Part shown: positions 11,361 through 19,253 of the stretch, one piece after another
How positions within the stretch are numbered: position 1 is the first letter of the stretch
Layout of the letters: every line of letters starts with the position of its first letter
Assembly: GCA_900314445.1 (NCBI GenBank)
Contig: OMVA01000033.1
Span: 1-34,157 of the forward strand
Direction: 5' to 3'
DNA length: 34,157 nt
From: an uncultured Lachnospiraceae bacterium
GTDB taxonomy: Bacteria; Bacillota; Clostridia; Lachnospirales; Lachnospiraceae
Notes under the pieces: generated by a model
The model's database searches: none
What the model was told of the DNA's origin: nothing
The model's input: only the letters and a program-made list of their open reading frames with translations
Made by a program: the position numbers and the translations under genes

Positions 11361-12746
11361 GTGGCAAAAGAATATAGAACCATACAGGAAGTTGCTGGTC
11401 CTCTGATGCTCGTTACTGGCGTTGAAGGTGTAGCCTACAACGAACTTGGCGAAATCGAGCTTGCCAGTGGTGAAAAGAGAAAGTGTAAGGTCCTGGAAAT
11501 CGATGGATCCAATGCACTGGTTCAGCTTTTCGAAAGCTCAACAGGTATCAACCTTTCCGATGGTAAGGTTAGATTCCTTGGACGTTCCATGGAACTTGGT
11601 GTATCAGACGATATGCTTGGTCGTGTATTTGATGGTCTTGGTAGAACCATCGATGGTGGTCCAGAAATTATTCCTGAGGATAGAAAGGATATCAACGGTC
11701 TGCCAATGAATCCAGCAGCTCGTGCATATCCATCTGAGTTCATCCAGACTGGTATTTCAGCTATTGATGGTCTGAACACACTGGTTCGTGGACAGAAGCT
11801 TCCTATCTTCTCAGCATCTGGTCTCCCTCATGCTCAGCTGGCTGCACAGATTGCACGTCAGGCTAAGGTAGTAGGAACAGATGAACCATTCGCTGTAGTA
11901 TTTGCAGCTATGGGTATCACATTCGAAGAAGCACATTACTTCGAGGAATCCTTCCGTGAGACAGGTGCCCTGGATCGTACAGTACTCTTCGTAAACCTTG
12001 CAAATGACCCTGCCGTTGAGCGTATTGCTACACCACATATGGCTCTGACAGCAGCAGAATATCTTGCATTTGAAAAGAATATGCATGTTTTGGTTATCAT
12101 GACAGATATTACAAACTACGCAGATGCTCTTCGTGAAGTATCAGCAGCTCGTAAGGAAGTACCAGGTCGTCGTGGTTATCCTGGATACATGTACACTGAC
12201 CTTGCTCAGATGTACGAGAGAGCAGGACGTCAGAGAGGAAAGAACGGATCTATTACCATGATCCCAATCCTCACAATGCCAGAAGATGATATTACACATC
12301 CAATCCCTGACCTTACAGGCTATATCACAGAAGGACAGATCATCCTTTCTCGTGAACTGTATCGTAAGGGTGTAACACCTCCAATCGATGTACTCCCATC
12401 TCTTTCTCGTCTGAAGGATAAGGGTATCGGTGAAGGTAAGACACGTGCCGATCACGCTGCAACAATGAACCAGCTCTTCGCTGCTTATGCACGTGGTAAG
12501 GAAGCAAAGGAACTGATGGTTATCCTTGGTGAGGCAGCCCTTACGGATATCGACCTGAAGTATGCTCACTTTGCTGATGAGTTCGAAAAGAAGTATGTAT
12601 CCCAGGGTTACCAGGCTGATCGAAGCATTCAGGAAACACTGGATATAGGTTGGGATTTACTTAGCCTGCTTCCTCGTTCCGAACTGAAGCGTATCAACGA
12701 TAAGATGCTTGACCAGTACTACAAGGGCGAGACAAAGGCTGAATAA
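11361..12746 (+). CDS. ntpB: V-type ATPase regulatory subunit B
   Basis: Non-catalytic nucleotide-fold subunit alternating with A in the head. It has 461 residues, the normal length. Diagnostic stretches are [28 protein letters not shown] (which lacks a Walker A lysine loop, as expected for B), [47 protein letters not shown] and [20 protein letters not shown]. The start is GTG at 11361, eight bases after AAGGAGG. Unlike its neighbours it is followed by a comparatively long gap of 69 bases before subunit D. Confidence 0.97.
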   Translation: MAKEYRTIQEVAGPLMLVTGVEGVAYNELGEIELASGEKRKCKVLEIDGSNALVQLFESSTGINLSDGKVRFLGRSMELGVSDDMLGRVFDGLGRTIDGGPEIIPEDRKDINGLPMNPAARAYPSEFIQTGISAIDGLNTLVRGQKLPIFSASGLPHAQLAAQIARQAKVVGTDEPFAVVFAAMGITFEEAHYFEESFRETGALDRTVLFVNLANDPAVERIATPHMALTAAEYLAFEKNMHVLVIMTDITNYADALREVSAARKEVPGRRGYPGYMYTDLAQMYERAGRQRGKNGSITMIPILTMPEDDITHPIPDLTGYITEGQIILSRELYRKGVTPPIDVLPSLSRLKDKGIGEGKTRADHAATMNQLFAAYARGKEAKELMVILGEAALTDIDLKYAHFADEFEKKYVSQGYQADRSIQETLDIGWDLLSLLPRSELKRINDKMLDQYYKGETKAE

Positions 12747-12750
12747 TCAT

Positions 12751-12757
12751 GCAAATG
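12751..12757 (-). repeat. Isolated GCAAATG heptamer in the ntpB-ntpD gap
   Basis: The 69-base gap between ntpB and ntpD is the longest inside the operon and holds one GCAAATG. No partner arm is seen and the flanks do not match other copies well, so this may be chance or a decayed copy. Confidence 0.3.
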
Positions 12758-12815
12758 CGTTTGGCTAAGAGATACGTGTAATGATGATTTGTAATTGGAA
12801 GAAGGAGGAAGAGCA

Positions 12816-13496
12816 GTGGCTGTACAGGTAAATCCAACTCGTATGGAACTGACACGTCTGAAGAAGAAACTGTCAACGGCTGTGAAAGGCCACAGACTTC
12901 TGAAAGATAAGCGAGATGAGCTTATGCGTGAATTCCTGGACCTGGTCAAGGTGAATATGGAACTGAGACAAAAGGTGGAAAAGGGACTTGCTGATGCCAA
13001 TCGTAACTTTGTATTGGCAAAAGCTGGTATGTCGGATCAGGCGATTCGAACAGCACTGATGACTCCCAAACAGGAAATTCAGTTGATAGCCAGCACCAAG
13101 AATGTAATGAGTGTCAACATTCCAGTATACGATTTCACAACAAAAACCGCTGATGAGAATGATATCTATTCTTATGGTTTTGCTTTTACTTCTGGAGATT
13201 TAGATGGAGCTGTAGATTCTCTGAATGATGTATTTCAGGATATGCTGAAACTGGCTGAGGTGGAAAAGTCCTGCCAGCTGATGGCATCTGAAATTGAAAA
13301 GACACGTCGTCGTGTTAATGCCTTAGAGCATGTAATCATTCCAGAAACCCAGCAGGGCATCCGCTACATCACAATGAAACTGGATGAGAATGAACGTTCA
13401 ACACAGGTTCGACTCATGAAGGTAAAGTCTATGATGTTGGAAGAAAAGAACCATTACAAAGAGAAAATGGTAAAAGCCGCGGAAGCGAAAGCTTAA
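12816..13496 (+). CDS. ntpD: V-type ATPase subunit D (central shaft)
   Basis: Long antiparallel coiled-coil shaft that rotates inside the A3B3 head. It has 226 residues. The N-terminus MAVQVNPTRMELTRLKKKLSTAVKGHRLLKDKRDELMREF is the family signature, and the C-terminal RRVNALEHVIIPETQQGIRYI is likewise conserved. I chose GTG 12816 over the TTG at 12795, because GGAGGA lies within the longer reading and correctly precedes the GTG. It is the last gene of the operon, with a strong terminator 10 bases downstream. Confidence 0.95.
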   Translation: MAVQVNPTRMELTRLKKKLSTAVKGHRLLKDKRDELMREFLDLVKVNMELRQKVEKGLADANRNFVLAKAGMSDQAIRTALMTPKQEIQLIASTKNVMSVNIPVYDFTTKTADENDIYSYGFAFTSGDLDGAVDSLNDVFQDMLKLAEVEKSCQLMASEIEKTRRRVNALEHVIIPETQQGIRYITMKLDENERSTQVRLMKVKSMMLEEKNHYKEKMVKAAEAKA

Positions 13497-13506
13497 AAGG
13501 AAAGTC

Positions 13507-13538
13507 TAGCCTGTCCCATTTGGGGCAGGCTATTTTTT
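13507..13538 (+). terminator. Terminator of the V-ATPase operon
   Basis: TAGCCTGTCCC pairs with GGGGCAGGCTA around a four-base ATTT loop, followed by TTTTTT. The stem is strong and GC-rich. Confidence 0.9.
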
Positions 13539-13539
13539 A

Positions 13540-13568
13540 TGGAAAAAATAGCCATTTTCCAATACAAT
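13540..13568 (+). promoter_or_regulatory. Inverted repeat overlapping a promoter for the LUD gene
   Basis: TGGAAAA (13540-13546) and TTTTCCA (13555-13561) form a 7-base inverted repeat with an 8-base spacer. A -10-like TACAAT follows at 13563-13568, and the first six bases TGGAAA sit at the -35 position (17-base spacer). The arrangement suits an operator covering a promoter, but the -35 is poor and no regulator is identified. Confidence 0.35.
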
Positions 13569-13577
13569 AAAGCTTGA

Positions 13578-13617
13578 GCGCAGTCCATTTGCATGAGGGC
13601 AAATGGTATGTTCGGGG
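13578..13617 (+). repeat. CATTTGC repeat hairpin upstream of the LUD gene
   Basis: CAGTCCATTTGC leads into an 8-base stem, CCATTTGC (13585-13592) with GCAAATGG (13599-13606), around a six-base loop. TTCGGGG follows at 13611-13617. The part GGCAAATG-N5-TTCGGG-N-ATT recurs at 14292-14314 downstream of the same gene. Confidence 0.7.
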
Positions 13618-13658
13618 ATTAGAATATAGTGGAAGGGTATTTAAGAAAGGGTAGGATT

Positions 13659-14285
13659 ATGAACGAGAACAGATTTAAGAGAAATGAAAAATTAGCAGAG
13701 ACCGTTATTAAGGGACTGGAGTCGCGTAACATGACTGGTTACTATGCAGAGAACCAGGAACTGGCGCTGGCCAAGGCTCTGGAACTGATTGGTAAGGGAA
13801 GCACAGTAACCATGGGTGGTTGCACATCTGCTCGAGAAATTGGTCTGGTGGATGCTCTCACCAAGGGTGATTATAACTTTATCGACCGTGACAAGATGGA
13901 AGATAAGCGCGCAGCTATGCTGGCTGCCTACGATGCAGATGTATTTATTTCTTCTGCCAACGCGCTGACAGAAGACGGCATTATGGTTAATATCGATGGA
14001 AATTCCAACCGCGTTTCTGCCATTGCTCAGGGTCCAAGAAAGGTTGTATTCATCGTTGGTATGAACAAAATCTGCAAGGATGTGGATCATGCCATGAAGC
14101 GTGCAAGAAATGTGGCTGCACCAATCAATGCTGCTCGTTTTGGTAAGGCTCCATGTTGCAAGACTGGTACTTGTGTGGATTGTAAGTCTCCTGACACAAT
14201 CTGCTGCCAGTTCCTGATCACCAGATACAGCAAGCATCCAGGAAGAATTCATGTGATCCTGGTTAATGATGAACTTGGTTTCTAA
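13659..14285 (+). CDS. LUD-domain protein (LutC/YkgG-like, DUF162)
   Basis: LUD domains occur in LutB and LutC proteins of lactate oxidation and in many stand-alone anaerobe proteins of uncertain role. The 208-residue chain shows the family pattern: MNENRFKRNEKLAETVIKGLESRNM, then GKGSTVTMGGCTSAREIGL, DVFISSANALTEDGIMVNIDGNSNRVSAIAQGPRKVVFIVGMNKI, and a C-terminal cysteine group (CCKTGTCVDCKSPDTICC, about 165-182) that could bind a metal or an FeS cluster. I prefer ATG 13659, preceded by AAAGGGTAGG, over the GTG at 13629. No lutA or lutB lies nearby, so a lactate role is not supported by context. It stands alone, flanked on both sides by copies of the CATTTGC repeat. Confidence 0.85.
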   Translation: MNENRFKRNEKLAETVIKGLESRNMTGYYAENQELALAKALELIGKGSTVTMGGCTSAREIGLVDALTKGDYNFIDRDKMEDKRAAMLAAYDADVFISSANALTEDGIMVNIDGNSNRVSAIAQGPRKVVFIVGMNKICKDVDHAMKRARNVAAPINAARFGKAPCCKTGTCVDCKSPDTICCQFLITRYSKHPGRIHVILVNDELGF

Positions 14286-14291
14286 ATAGCA

Positions 14292-14324
14292 GGCAAATGA
14301 AATCTTCGGGCATTCCATTTGCAG
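14292..14324 (+). repeat. CATTTGC repeat hairpin downstream of the LUD gene
   Basis: GCAAATGAAAT (14293-14303) pairs with ATTCCATTTGC (14312-14322), 10 of 11 positions, with the loop CTTCGGGC. It sits between the LUD stop codon and its terminator, so it would be in the mRNA 3' end. It shares GGCAAATG-N5-TTCGGG-N-ATT with 13598-13620. Confidence 0.75.
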
Positions 14325-14328
14325 GATT

Positions 14329-14358
14329 AAGGCGCTTCCTCAGGAGACGCCTTTTTTC
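14329..14358 (+). terminator. Terminator of the LUD gene
   Basis: AAGGCG-C-TTCCT with a GGAG-A-CGCCTT return arm forms a compact hairpin, followed by TTTTTT. Confidence 0.82.
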
Positions 14359-14400
14359 TTTAAAGGAATTATGTGTCATTTGTTACAGAGAAAAGGGTGA

Positions 14401-14701
14401 GCTTCCTCTAGGCTAGGGGAAGATATTCTCTTCCCAAGAATGATTGCAGAACTGGGAACAATTGGAGACAGCATGATTCGTCAGGGTATGCTGGGAGAGC
14501 ATCAGCTGGGAGCAGATTAATTGAGAAATGAACCAGCTTCGTGAATCAGATACAGATTATGCAACTAGAGAGAAGTATCTGGGCATGCTTGCTAAATATT
14601 GCAAATAAGAGAGAAGTCGCCAGGAAAGATTATGAAGTATTGCAGATGAGATGCTCTACAAAATTAAGATTGCTAATCACAAGAAGGTAATTGTGCTATA
14701 A
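14401..14701 (+). pseudogene. Decayed hemerythrin-like (HHE) protein gene
   Basis: No full reading frame survives, but successive frames spell a continuous protein: GEDILFPRMIAELGTIGDSM, then IRQGMLGEHQLGAD, LIEK, MNQLRESDTDYATREKYLGM, REVARKDYEVL and ADEMLYKIKIANHKK. Restoring single bases near 14518 and 14527 joins GAD to LIEK and MNQL, and further small deletions lie near 14607 and 14642. The pattern of an acidic start, an ILF(P/N)RM(I/V)xELG segment and GMLxEHxLG matches anaerobe hemerythrin HHE proteins, whose His and Glu residues bind a di-iron site. The N-terminal third is missing. It sits upstream of yitT-feoB, which is suggestive for an iron-linked protein, but this may be coincidence. 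Remnant status is well supported; the family call is from memory of relatives. Confidence 0.65.
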
Positions 14702-14702
14702 T
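14694..14702 (+). promoter_or_regulatory. Extended -10 promoter of yitT-feoB
   Basis: TGCTATAAT is a perfect extended -10 element. No good -35 lies 17 bases upstream, which is common for extended -10 promoters. It overlaps the last codons of the hemerythrin remnant, giving a leader of about 27 bases to the ATG at 14736. Confidence 0.55.
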
Positions 14703-14735
14703 ACCCGTGCTAATTAAAGTTTTTGGAGAAAAAAC

Positions 14736-15722
14736 ATGAGCACACAAGAAGATTTAAAAGAAGATTCATTAAATAATGAGAGCAAAGTTCATTTGCAGGA
14801 AGATAAACAGGAAGGAAAGTTGCCAGTTAAGAAGGCAGGGCTGAAGTCCTTTGGAGATACGCCTGGTCAGATTGTTAAGGAATTTATGATTCTGACTATT
14901 GCTGTGGCCATCATTGGTGCAGCAGTATTCTTTTTCCTGGTACCTAGCCATGCGTCGGTTAGTTCCATTTCTGGTCTTGCCATTGTACTGACGAATGTAA
15001 TTCCACTGCCTGTATCTTACATCACCATGATTCTCAATGTTCTGCTTTTGATCATTGGTTTCATTCTGTGCGGTAGTGAGTTTGGCCTGAAGACGGTTTA
15101 CACCAGCATCATGCTTCCAGTGTTTATCCGTATCTTTGAAATGCTTCTGCCAAACTATAAGTCACTGACAGGCAATGACACTTTAGATGTGGTTTGCTAC
15201 ATCTTCGTGGTCAGCGTGGGTCTGGCCATTCTCTTCAACAGAAATGCTTCCTCCGGTGGTTTAGATATTGTGGCAAAGATTCTCAATATCTACCTGCACA
15301 TTGACCTGGGAAAGGCCATGTCCGGTGCGGGAATGCTGATTGCCCTGTCATCCGCATTTTTCTATCCATCCAAGACGGTTGTGCTTTCTGTGCTGGGAAC
15401 GTATCTGAACGGAATTGTTCTGGATCATTTCATTTTTGACCAGAGCCTGAAGAGAAGAGTTTGTATTGTTTCCGACGAGTCTGAGAAGATTCGTGACTGG
15501 ATCGTTTATGAACTTCACAGCGGTGCCACAGTCTATAAGGCTTATGGCGCTCTCAACTTAGATCCAAAGGAAGAAATTATTACCATTGTGGATAAGAATG
15601 AATATCAGAAACTTCGTACTTACCTTGCGGAAGTAGATCCTTATGCCTTCGTTACGGAATATAAGGTTGCGGCCATGCAATATATGCCAAAACCGCCAAT
15701 CCATCGTCCAGAAGGAAAATAA
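14736..15722 (+). CDS. YitT family membrane protein (DUF161 + DUF2179)
   Basis: Polytopic membrane protein of unknown transport or signalling role, widespread in Firmicutes. It has 328 residues: a soluble, charged N-terminal tail (1-45), then about five to six helices (from EFMILTIAVAIIGAAVFFFLV), with the family segment FNRNASSGGLDIVAKIL. A C-terminal cytoplasmic DUF2179 domain follows (about 240-315, RRVCIVSDESEKIRDWIVYELHSGATVYKAYGAL). The start is ATG 14736 with GGAG upstream. feoB follows after 20 bases, so they probably share a transcript. Part of the tail (SKVHLQEDKQ) is encoded by a stretch that matches the CATTTGC repeat. Confidence 0.88.
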   Translation: MSTQEDLKEDSLNNESKVHLQEDKQEGKLPVKKAGLKSFGDTPGQIVKEFMILTIAVAIIGAAVFFFLVPSHASVSSISGLAIVLTNVIPLPVSYITMILNVLLLIIGFILCGSEFGLKTVYTSIMLPVFIRIFEMLLPNYKSLTGNDTLDVVCYIFVVSVGLAILFNRNASSGGLDIVAKILNIYLHIDLGKAMSGAGMLIALSSAFFYPSKTVVLSVLGTYLNGIVLDHFIFDQSLKRRVCIVSDESEKIRDWIVYELHSGATVYKAYGALNLDPKEEIITIVDKNEYQKLRTYLAEVDPYAFVTEYKVAAMQYMPKPPIHRPEGK

Positions 15723-15742
15723 AAATTAGAAAGAGAAAGAAA

Positions 15743-18133
15743 ATGACTTTAAGAGAATTACAAATCGGCGAGAAAGCCAAAATCTTATCTGTAGGTGGAG
15801 AAGGCGCTTTAAGACAGCACTTTCTGGACATGGGCCTGATTCCGGAAGCAAATGTTACTCTGGTGAAATTTGCTCCTATGGGCGATCCAATGGAAGTAAG
15901 AGTACATGATTATGAACTTACACTTAGATTGGATGAAGCTGCTCAGATTCAGGTGGAAAAAGAAGATGCAAAAACGGCTGCCCTGGTGGAAGCAAAAGAG
16001 CAGAAAATGCAGACAGCCCTTTTAAAAGCAAAGAAGTCTAAATTAAAGATGGCCAATGAACATCCAGGCTTGGGTGAAGGTGGTCGTTATCATGATAAGA
16101 AGCATGAAAATCCAGTGGCAGAAGGCACAGTCCTTCGTTTTGCATTGGCTGGTAATCAGAACTCAGGAAAGACAACACTTTTCAACCAGCTCACTGGCGC
16201 CAACCAGCATGTTGGTAATTTTCCTGGCGTTACAGTAGACCGTAAGTCTGGTTCTATTCGTGGACACAAGGATACAGAAGTAACGGATTTACCTGGTATC
16301 TATTCCATGTCTCCTTATACAAGTGAAGAGATTGTTTCCAGACAGTTCATTTTGCAGGAAAAGCCAAATGCCATTATCAATATTGTAGATGCTACCAATA
16401 TTGAAAGAAACCTTTATCTGACACAGCAGCTTCTGGAACTGGATGTGCCTATGGTAGTTGCTCTCAATATGATGGATGAGATGCAGGGAAATGGTGGTTC
16501 TGTTCTGGTAAATGAGATGGAAGAACTTTTAGGCGTTCCTGTTGTTCCTATTGCAGCATCCAAGAATCAGGGCGTAGAAGAACTGATTAACCATGCAATC
16601 CATGTGGCCAAGTATCAGGAAAAACCTAGCGTAACTGATTTCTGTAAGTCAGATGAAAGAGGCGGTGCTGTACACCGTGCCACACATGCAGTTATGCATC
16701 TGATTGAGGATCATGTGGAAAGAGCAGGCATTCCAATTCGTTTCGCTGCAACGAAACTTGTGGAAGGGGATGAGAAAGTCCTTAATGCTCTGGAACTGGA
16801 TCAGAACGAAAAAGAAACATTGGAGCATATTGTGAAGCAGATGGAAACAGAAGGTCATCTGGACCGCAAAGCTGCCATCGCTAATATGCGTTTTGCATAC
16901 ATTCATGAAGTTGTTGACCAGACAGTAATCAAGCCTCATGAAAGTAAAGAGCATGAGAGAAGCCGTAAGATTGATAAGTTCTTAACAGGAAAATACACAG
17001 CAATTCCTGCCTTTGTGGGAATCCTTGCTCTGATTTTCTGGCTGACCTTTAATGTCATCGGCGCTTTCCTGCAGGATGTCCTTGCAAATGGTATTGGCTG
17101 GCTAGGGGATAAGGCAGACGCTGCCATGCAGGCAGCCCATGTGGGTGAGGCACTTAGAAGTCTTGTAATTGATGGTATTTTCGAAGGTGTAGGTTCCGTC
17201 CTTTCCTTCCTGCCAATTATCGTAGTCCTTTTCTTCTTCCTGTCACTCTTGGAAGATACAGGCTATATGGCGAGAATTGCCTTTGTTATGGATAAATTGC
17301 TTCGTAAAATTGGTCTTTCTGGTAGAAGCGTAGTACCAATGCTGATTGGTTTCGGATGCTCAGTTCCAGCTGTTATGGCATCAAGAACATTACCTTCAGA
17401 ACGTGATCGTAAGATGACAGTTTTACTTGTTCCATTTATGTCATGTTCAGCAAAGTTACCAATCTATTCCTTCTTTGCTGCAGCTTTCTTCCCAGGTAAG
17501 GGCGCTCTTCTTATGATTGCCCTTTACTTTACAGGCATTGTGGTTGCAGTAATTACAGCCCTGATTTCCAAGGGTTCTGTATTTAAGGGAGAGGCAGTGC
17601 CATTTGTAATGGAACTTCCAAACTATCGTATGCCAAGTGCCAAGAGCGTACTTCAGCTTCTTTGGGATAAGGCAAAGGATTTCATTACAAGAGCATTTAC
17701 AATTATCTTTGTTGCAACAATCACAGTCTGGTTCCTTCAGAACTTTAACCTGCATTTCCAGATGGTAGAAAACGCAGAGGATTCTATCCTTGCCCTGGTA
17801 TCTGGTTGGATTTCACTGATTTTTAGACCAATGGGACTGGGAGACTGGAGAGTAACAACAGCCCTGATTTCAGGTTTCCTTGCTAAGGAATCTGTAGTCT
17901 CAACACTGACAGTCCTCTTCGGCGGAGAAGCAGGCATTCAGGCTGCCATCCCTACACGGTCTGCACTTTCACTGGTTGTATTCAGTCTGCTCTACACACC
18001 ATGTGTAGCAGCAGTTTCATCCATCAAGAGAGAAATCGGTGGCAAGTCTGCCCTGATTACAGTAATCTTCCAGTGCGCAGTGGCCTGGCTGGTAGCTTGG
18101 CTTATTTATTTGCTTGGTGGAATATTCATCTAA
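15743..18133 (+). CDS. feoB: Ferrous iron transporter with fused FeoA and FeoB domains
   Basis: Imports Fe2+ across the membrane under GTPase control. The 796-residue protein starts with an FeoA SH3-like domain (1-72, MTLRELQIGEKAKILSVGGEG) and has a charged linker (73-128). The FeoB G domain follows, with G1 GNQNSGKT (137-144), a G2 region near NFPGVTVD, G3 DLPGIYS, G4 NMMDE and G5 AASKNQG. The membrane part follows, with two Gate-like repeats (FGCSVPAVMASRTL and the later STLTVLFGGEAG region). The fusion replaces the separate FeoA usual in enterobacteria and is known in Clostridia. The ribosome site is weak (AGAGAAAGAAA). It is the second gene after yitT and ends at a strong terminator. Confidence 0.95.
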   Translation: MTLRELQIGEKAKILSVGGEGALRQHFLDMGLIPEANVTLVKFAPMGDPMEVRVHDYELTLRLDEAAQIQVEKEDAKTAALVEAKEQKMQTALLKAKKSKLKMANEHPGLGEGGRYHDKKHENPVAEGTVLRFALAGNQNSGKTTLFNQLTGANQHVGNFPGVTVDRKSGSIRGHKDTEVTDLPGIYSMSPYTSEEIVSRQFILQEKPNAIINIVDATNIERNLYLTQQLLELDVPMVVALNMMDEMQGNGGSVLVNEMEELLGVPVVPIAASKNQGVEELINHAIHVAKYQEKPSVTDFCKSDERGGAVHRATHAVMHLIEDHVERAGIPIRFAATKLVEGDEKVLNALELDQNEKETLEHIVKQMETEGHLDRKAAIANMRFAYIHEVVDQTVIKPHESKEHERSRKIDKFLTGKYTAIPAFVGILALIFWLTFNVIGAFLQDVLANGIGWLGDKADAAMQAAHVGEALRSLVIDGIFEGVGSVLSFLPIIVVLFFFLSLLEDTGYMARIAFVMDKLLRKIGLSGRSVVPMLIGFGCSVPAVMASRTLPSERDRKMTVLLVPFMSCSAKLPIYSFFAAAFFPGKGALLMIALYFTGIVVAVITALISKGSVFKGEAVPFVMELPNYRMPSAKSVLQLLWDKAKDFITRAFTIIFVATITVWFLQNFNLHFQMVENAEDSILALVSGWISLIFRPMGLGDWRVTTALISGFLAKESVVSTLTVLFGGEAGIQAAIPTRSALSLVVFSLLYTPCVAAVSSIKREIGGKSALITVIFQCAVAWLVAWLIYLLGGIFI

Positions 18134-18172
18134 GTTTATTCAAACTAACCTTGAAAAATTAATAAAACAAAT

Positions 18173-18215
18173 AAGGACGCATCTCATTTGCAAATGGGAT
18201 TGCGTCCTTTTTCTT
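18173..18215 (+). terminator. feoB terminator whose tip is the CATTTGCAAATG repeat palindrome
   Basis: The stem AAGGACGCA...TGCGTCCTT (18173-18209) closes on TCTCATTTGCAAATGGGA, so the repeat heptamer and its reverse complement overlap to form the apex. TTTTTCTTTC follows. One extra T is bulged in the 3' arm. The right half GCAAATGGGATTG also occurs at 22038 and 28044. Confidence 0.85.
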
Positions 18216-18220
18216 TCGCT

Positions 18221-18249
18221 TAAGCAGACCTGAGGGCAGGTCTGACTTA
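18221..18249. other. Hairpin between convergent feoB and hydrolase genes
   Basis: TAAG-CAGACCT (18221-18231) pairs with AGGTCTG-A-CTTA, one bulged base, loop GAGGGC. Neither side has a good T-run, so it is a poor terminator on its own. It may help end the minus-strand hydrolase transcript. Confidence 0.45.
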
Positions 18250-18276
18250 GGGTGTGAAAATGAGTGAGTAGAAGAC

Positions 18277-19044
18277 CTATGCTTTTTCAGGCTTAAAGAA
18301 GGTGATAATTGTCTGGATAGCGAAGTCCATGAAGTTTGGATTAGAGAATGGATGGTCGGCGTTTTCCACAGGGATGAGCTCGATGACGTTGTTGTCACAG
18401 AATTCAGCAGTGTCCTCGAATTTAGCCATCTCGTCCTTGGTGCCGTGAATCATGAGAATGTCGTCGGCATAATCCATGAAGTCAGCGCCACTCACATCGT
18501 GGTCACGCATATCATCCAGAATGTCCTGTGTGATTTTAATCTTACGTTCAAAGCCACGGATGATTTCCTTGCCCTTGGAAAGTTTTGTTCGCTCCTCGTC
18601 TGTTATTCCCTGATCAAAAGTCTGGAACATCTTGATGGCAGGACAGCGGAAAGCAATCTTAGTAAATGGATTCTCTCCCTTTTCCATCAGGTCGCGTAAG
18701 GTGATATAGGCGCCGAAGGAAGAAGAGTAGTTAAATACCTTTTGGGCACCGAATTCTTTCTTTGCATATTCAGTGACCAGGTGAAGGTAAGTGATGCATT
18801 CATCCATGATTAATTTATTGCGGGCATCATTTCCGTGGTTAGGCCAGTCGAAACAGATGACGCCATAACCGTGATACTTGCTGGTGATACGGTCAGCAAA
18901 TTTTTCTACAGCCTTGTTATCCTTATTACCACCAAAGCCATATGTGGCAATTACCATATTTGGTAAGTTATGAATATCTTTATTGTAATAGAGTTTACAA
19001 CGAATGCTGAAACCTTCTTCGTTGATATCAAAATATTTTTGCAT
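18277..19044 (-). CDS. Alpha/beta-hydrolase, S9/BD-FAE-like
   Basis: Probable serine esterase or peptidase-like hydrolase of 255 residues, cytoplasmic (no signal peptide). The fold pattern is clear: an oxyanion-hole region YGFGGNKDNKAV, a strand GVICFDWPNHGNDARN, a nucleophile elbow VFNYSSSFGAY in which the middle serine replaces the G of the usual G-x-S-x-G, an acid in ILMIHGTKDEM, and a catalytic histidine in ENADHPFS. The start is ATG at 19044 with AAGGAT upstream. It is monocistronic and convergent with feoB. The 209-base gap behind it (19045-19253) contains only the MATE terminator and unassigned AT-rich DNA. The substrate is unknown. Confidence 0.85.
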   Translation of the reverse strand: MQKYFDINEEGFSIRCKLYYNKDIHNLPNMVIATYGFGGNKDNKAVEKFADRITSKYHGYGVICFDWPNHGNDARNKLIMDECITYLHLVTEYAKKEFGAQKVFNYSSSFGAYITLRDLMEKGENPFTKIAFRCPAIKMFQTFDQGITDEERTKLSKGKEIIRGFERKIKITQDILDDMRDHDVSGADFMDYADDILMIHGTKDEMAKFEDTAEFCDNNVIELIPVENADHPFSNPNFMDFAIQTIITFFKPEKA

Positions 19045-19173
19045 AATGATTATCCTTTCTAAAACTCTGCTCTACTATACCACAAAAAGAGAAAGAGTAG
19101 AAAAGAGAAATTACACATTTCTTGTATTGATAAGTTCTATCATGAAGTTTAGTATGTGGTTTTGAAGTATATA

Positions 19174-19213
19174 AGGAAAATTGCCTTCCTTACAGATCTG
19201 GAGGCAATTTCCC
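19174..19213 (-). terminator. Terminator of the MATE gene
   Basis: On the minus strand GGGAAATTGCCTCC pairs with AAGGCAATTTTCC around a loop near AGATCT, followed by TTATAT. The stem is strong and the T-run is modest. Confidence 0.6.
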
Positions 19214-19253
19214 TTGAAAAGATGGACACACCAGGCATGGGCACCGTCAGTGA

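Noticed and set aside
13692..14318. 208-codon minus-strand frame opposite the LUD gene
   Set aside because: It is the complement of a conserved LUD domain, with no ribosome site or family resemblance.
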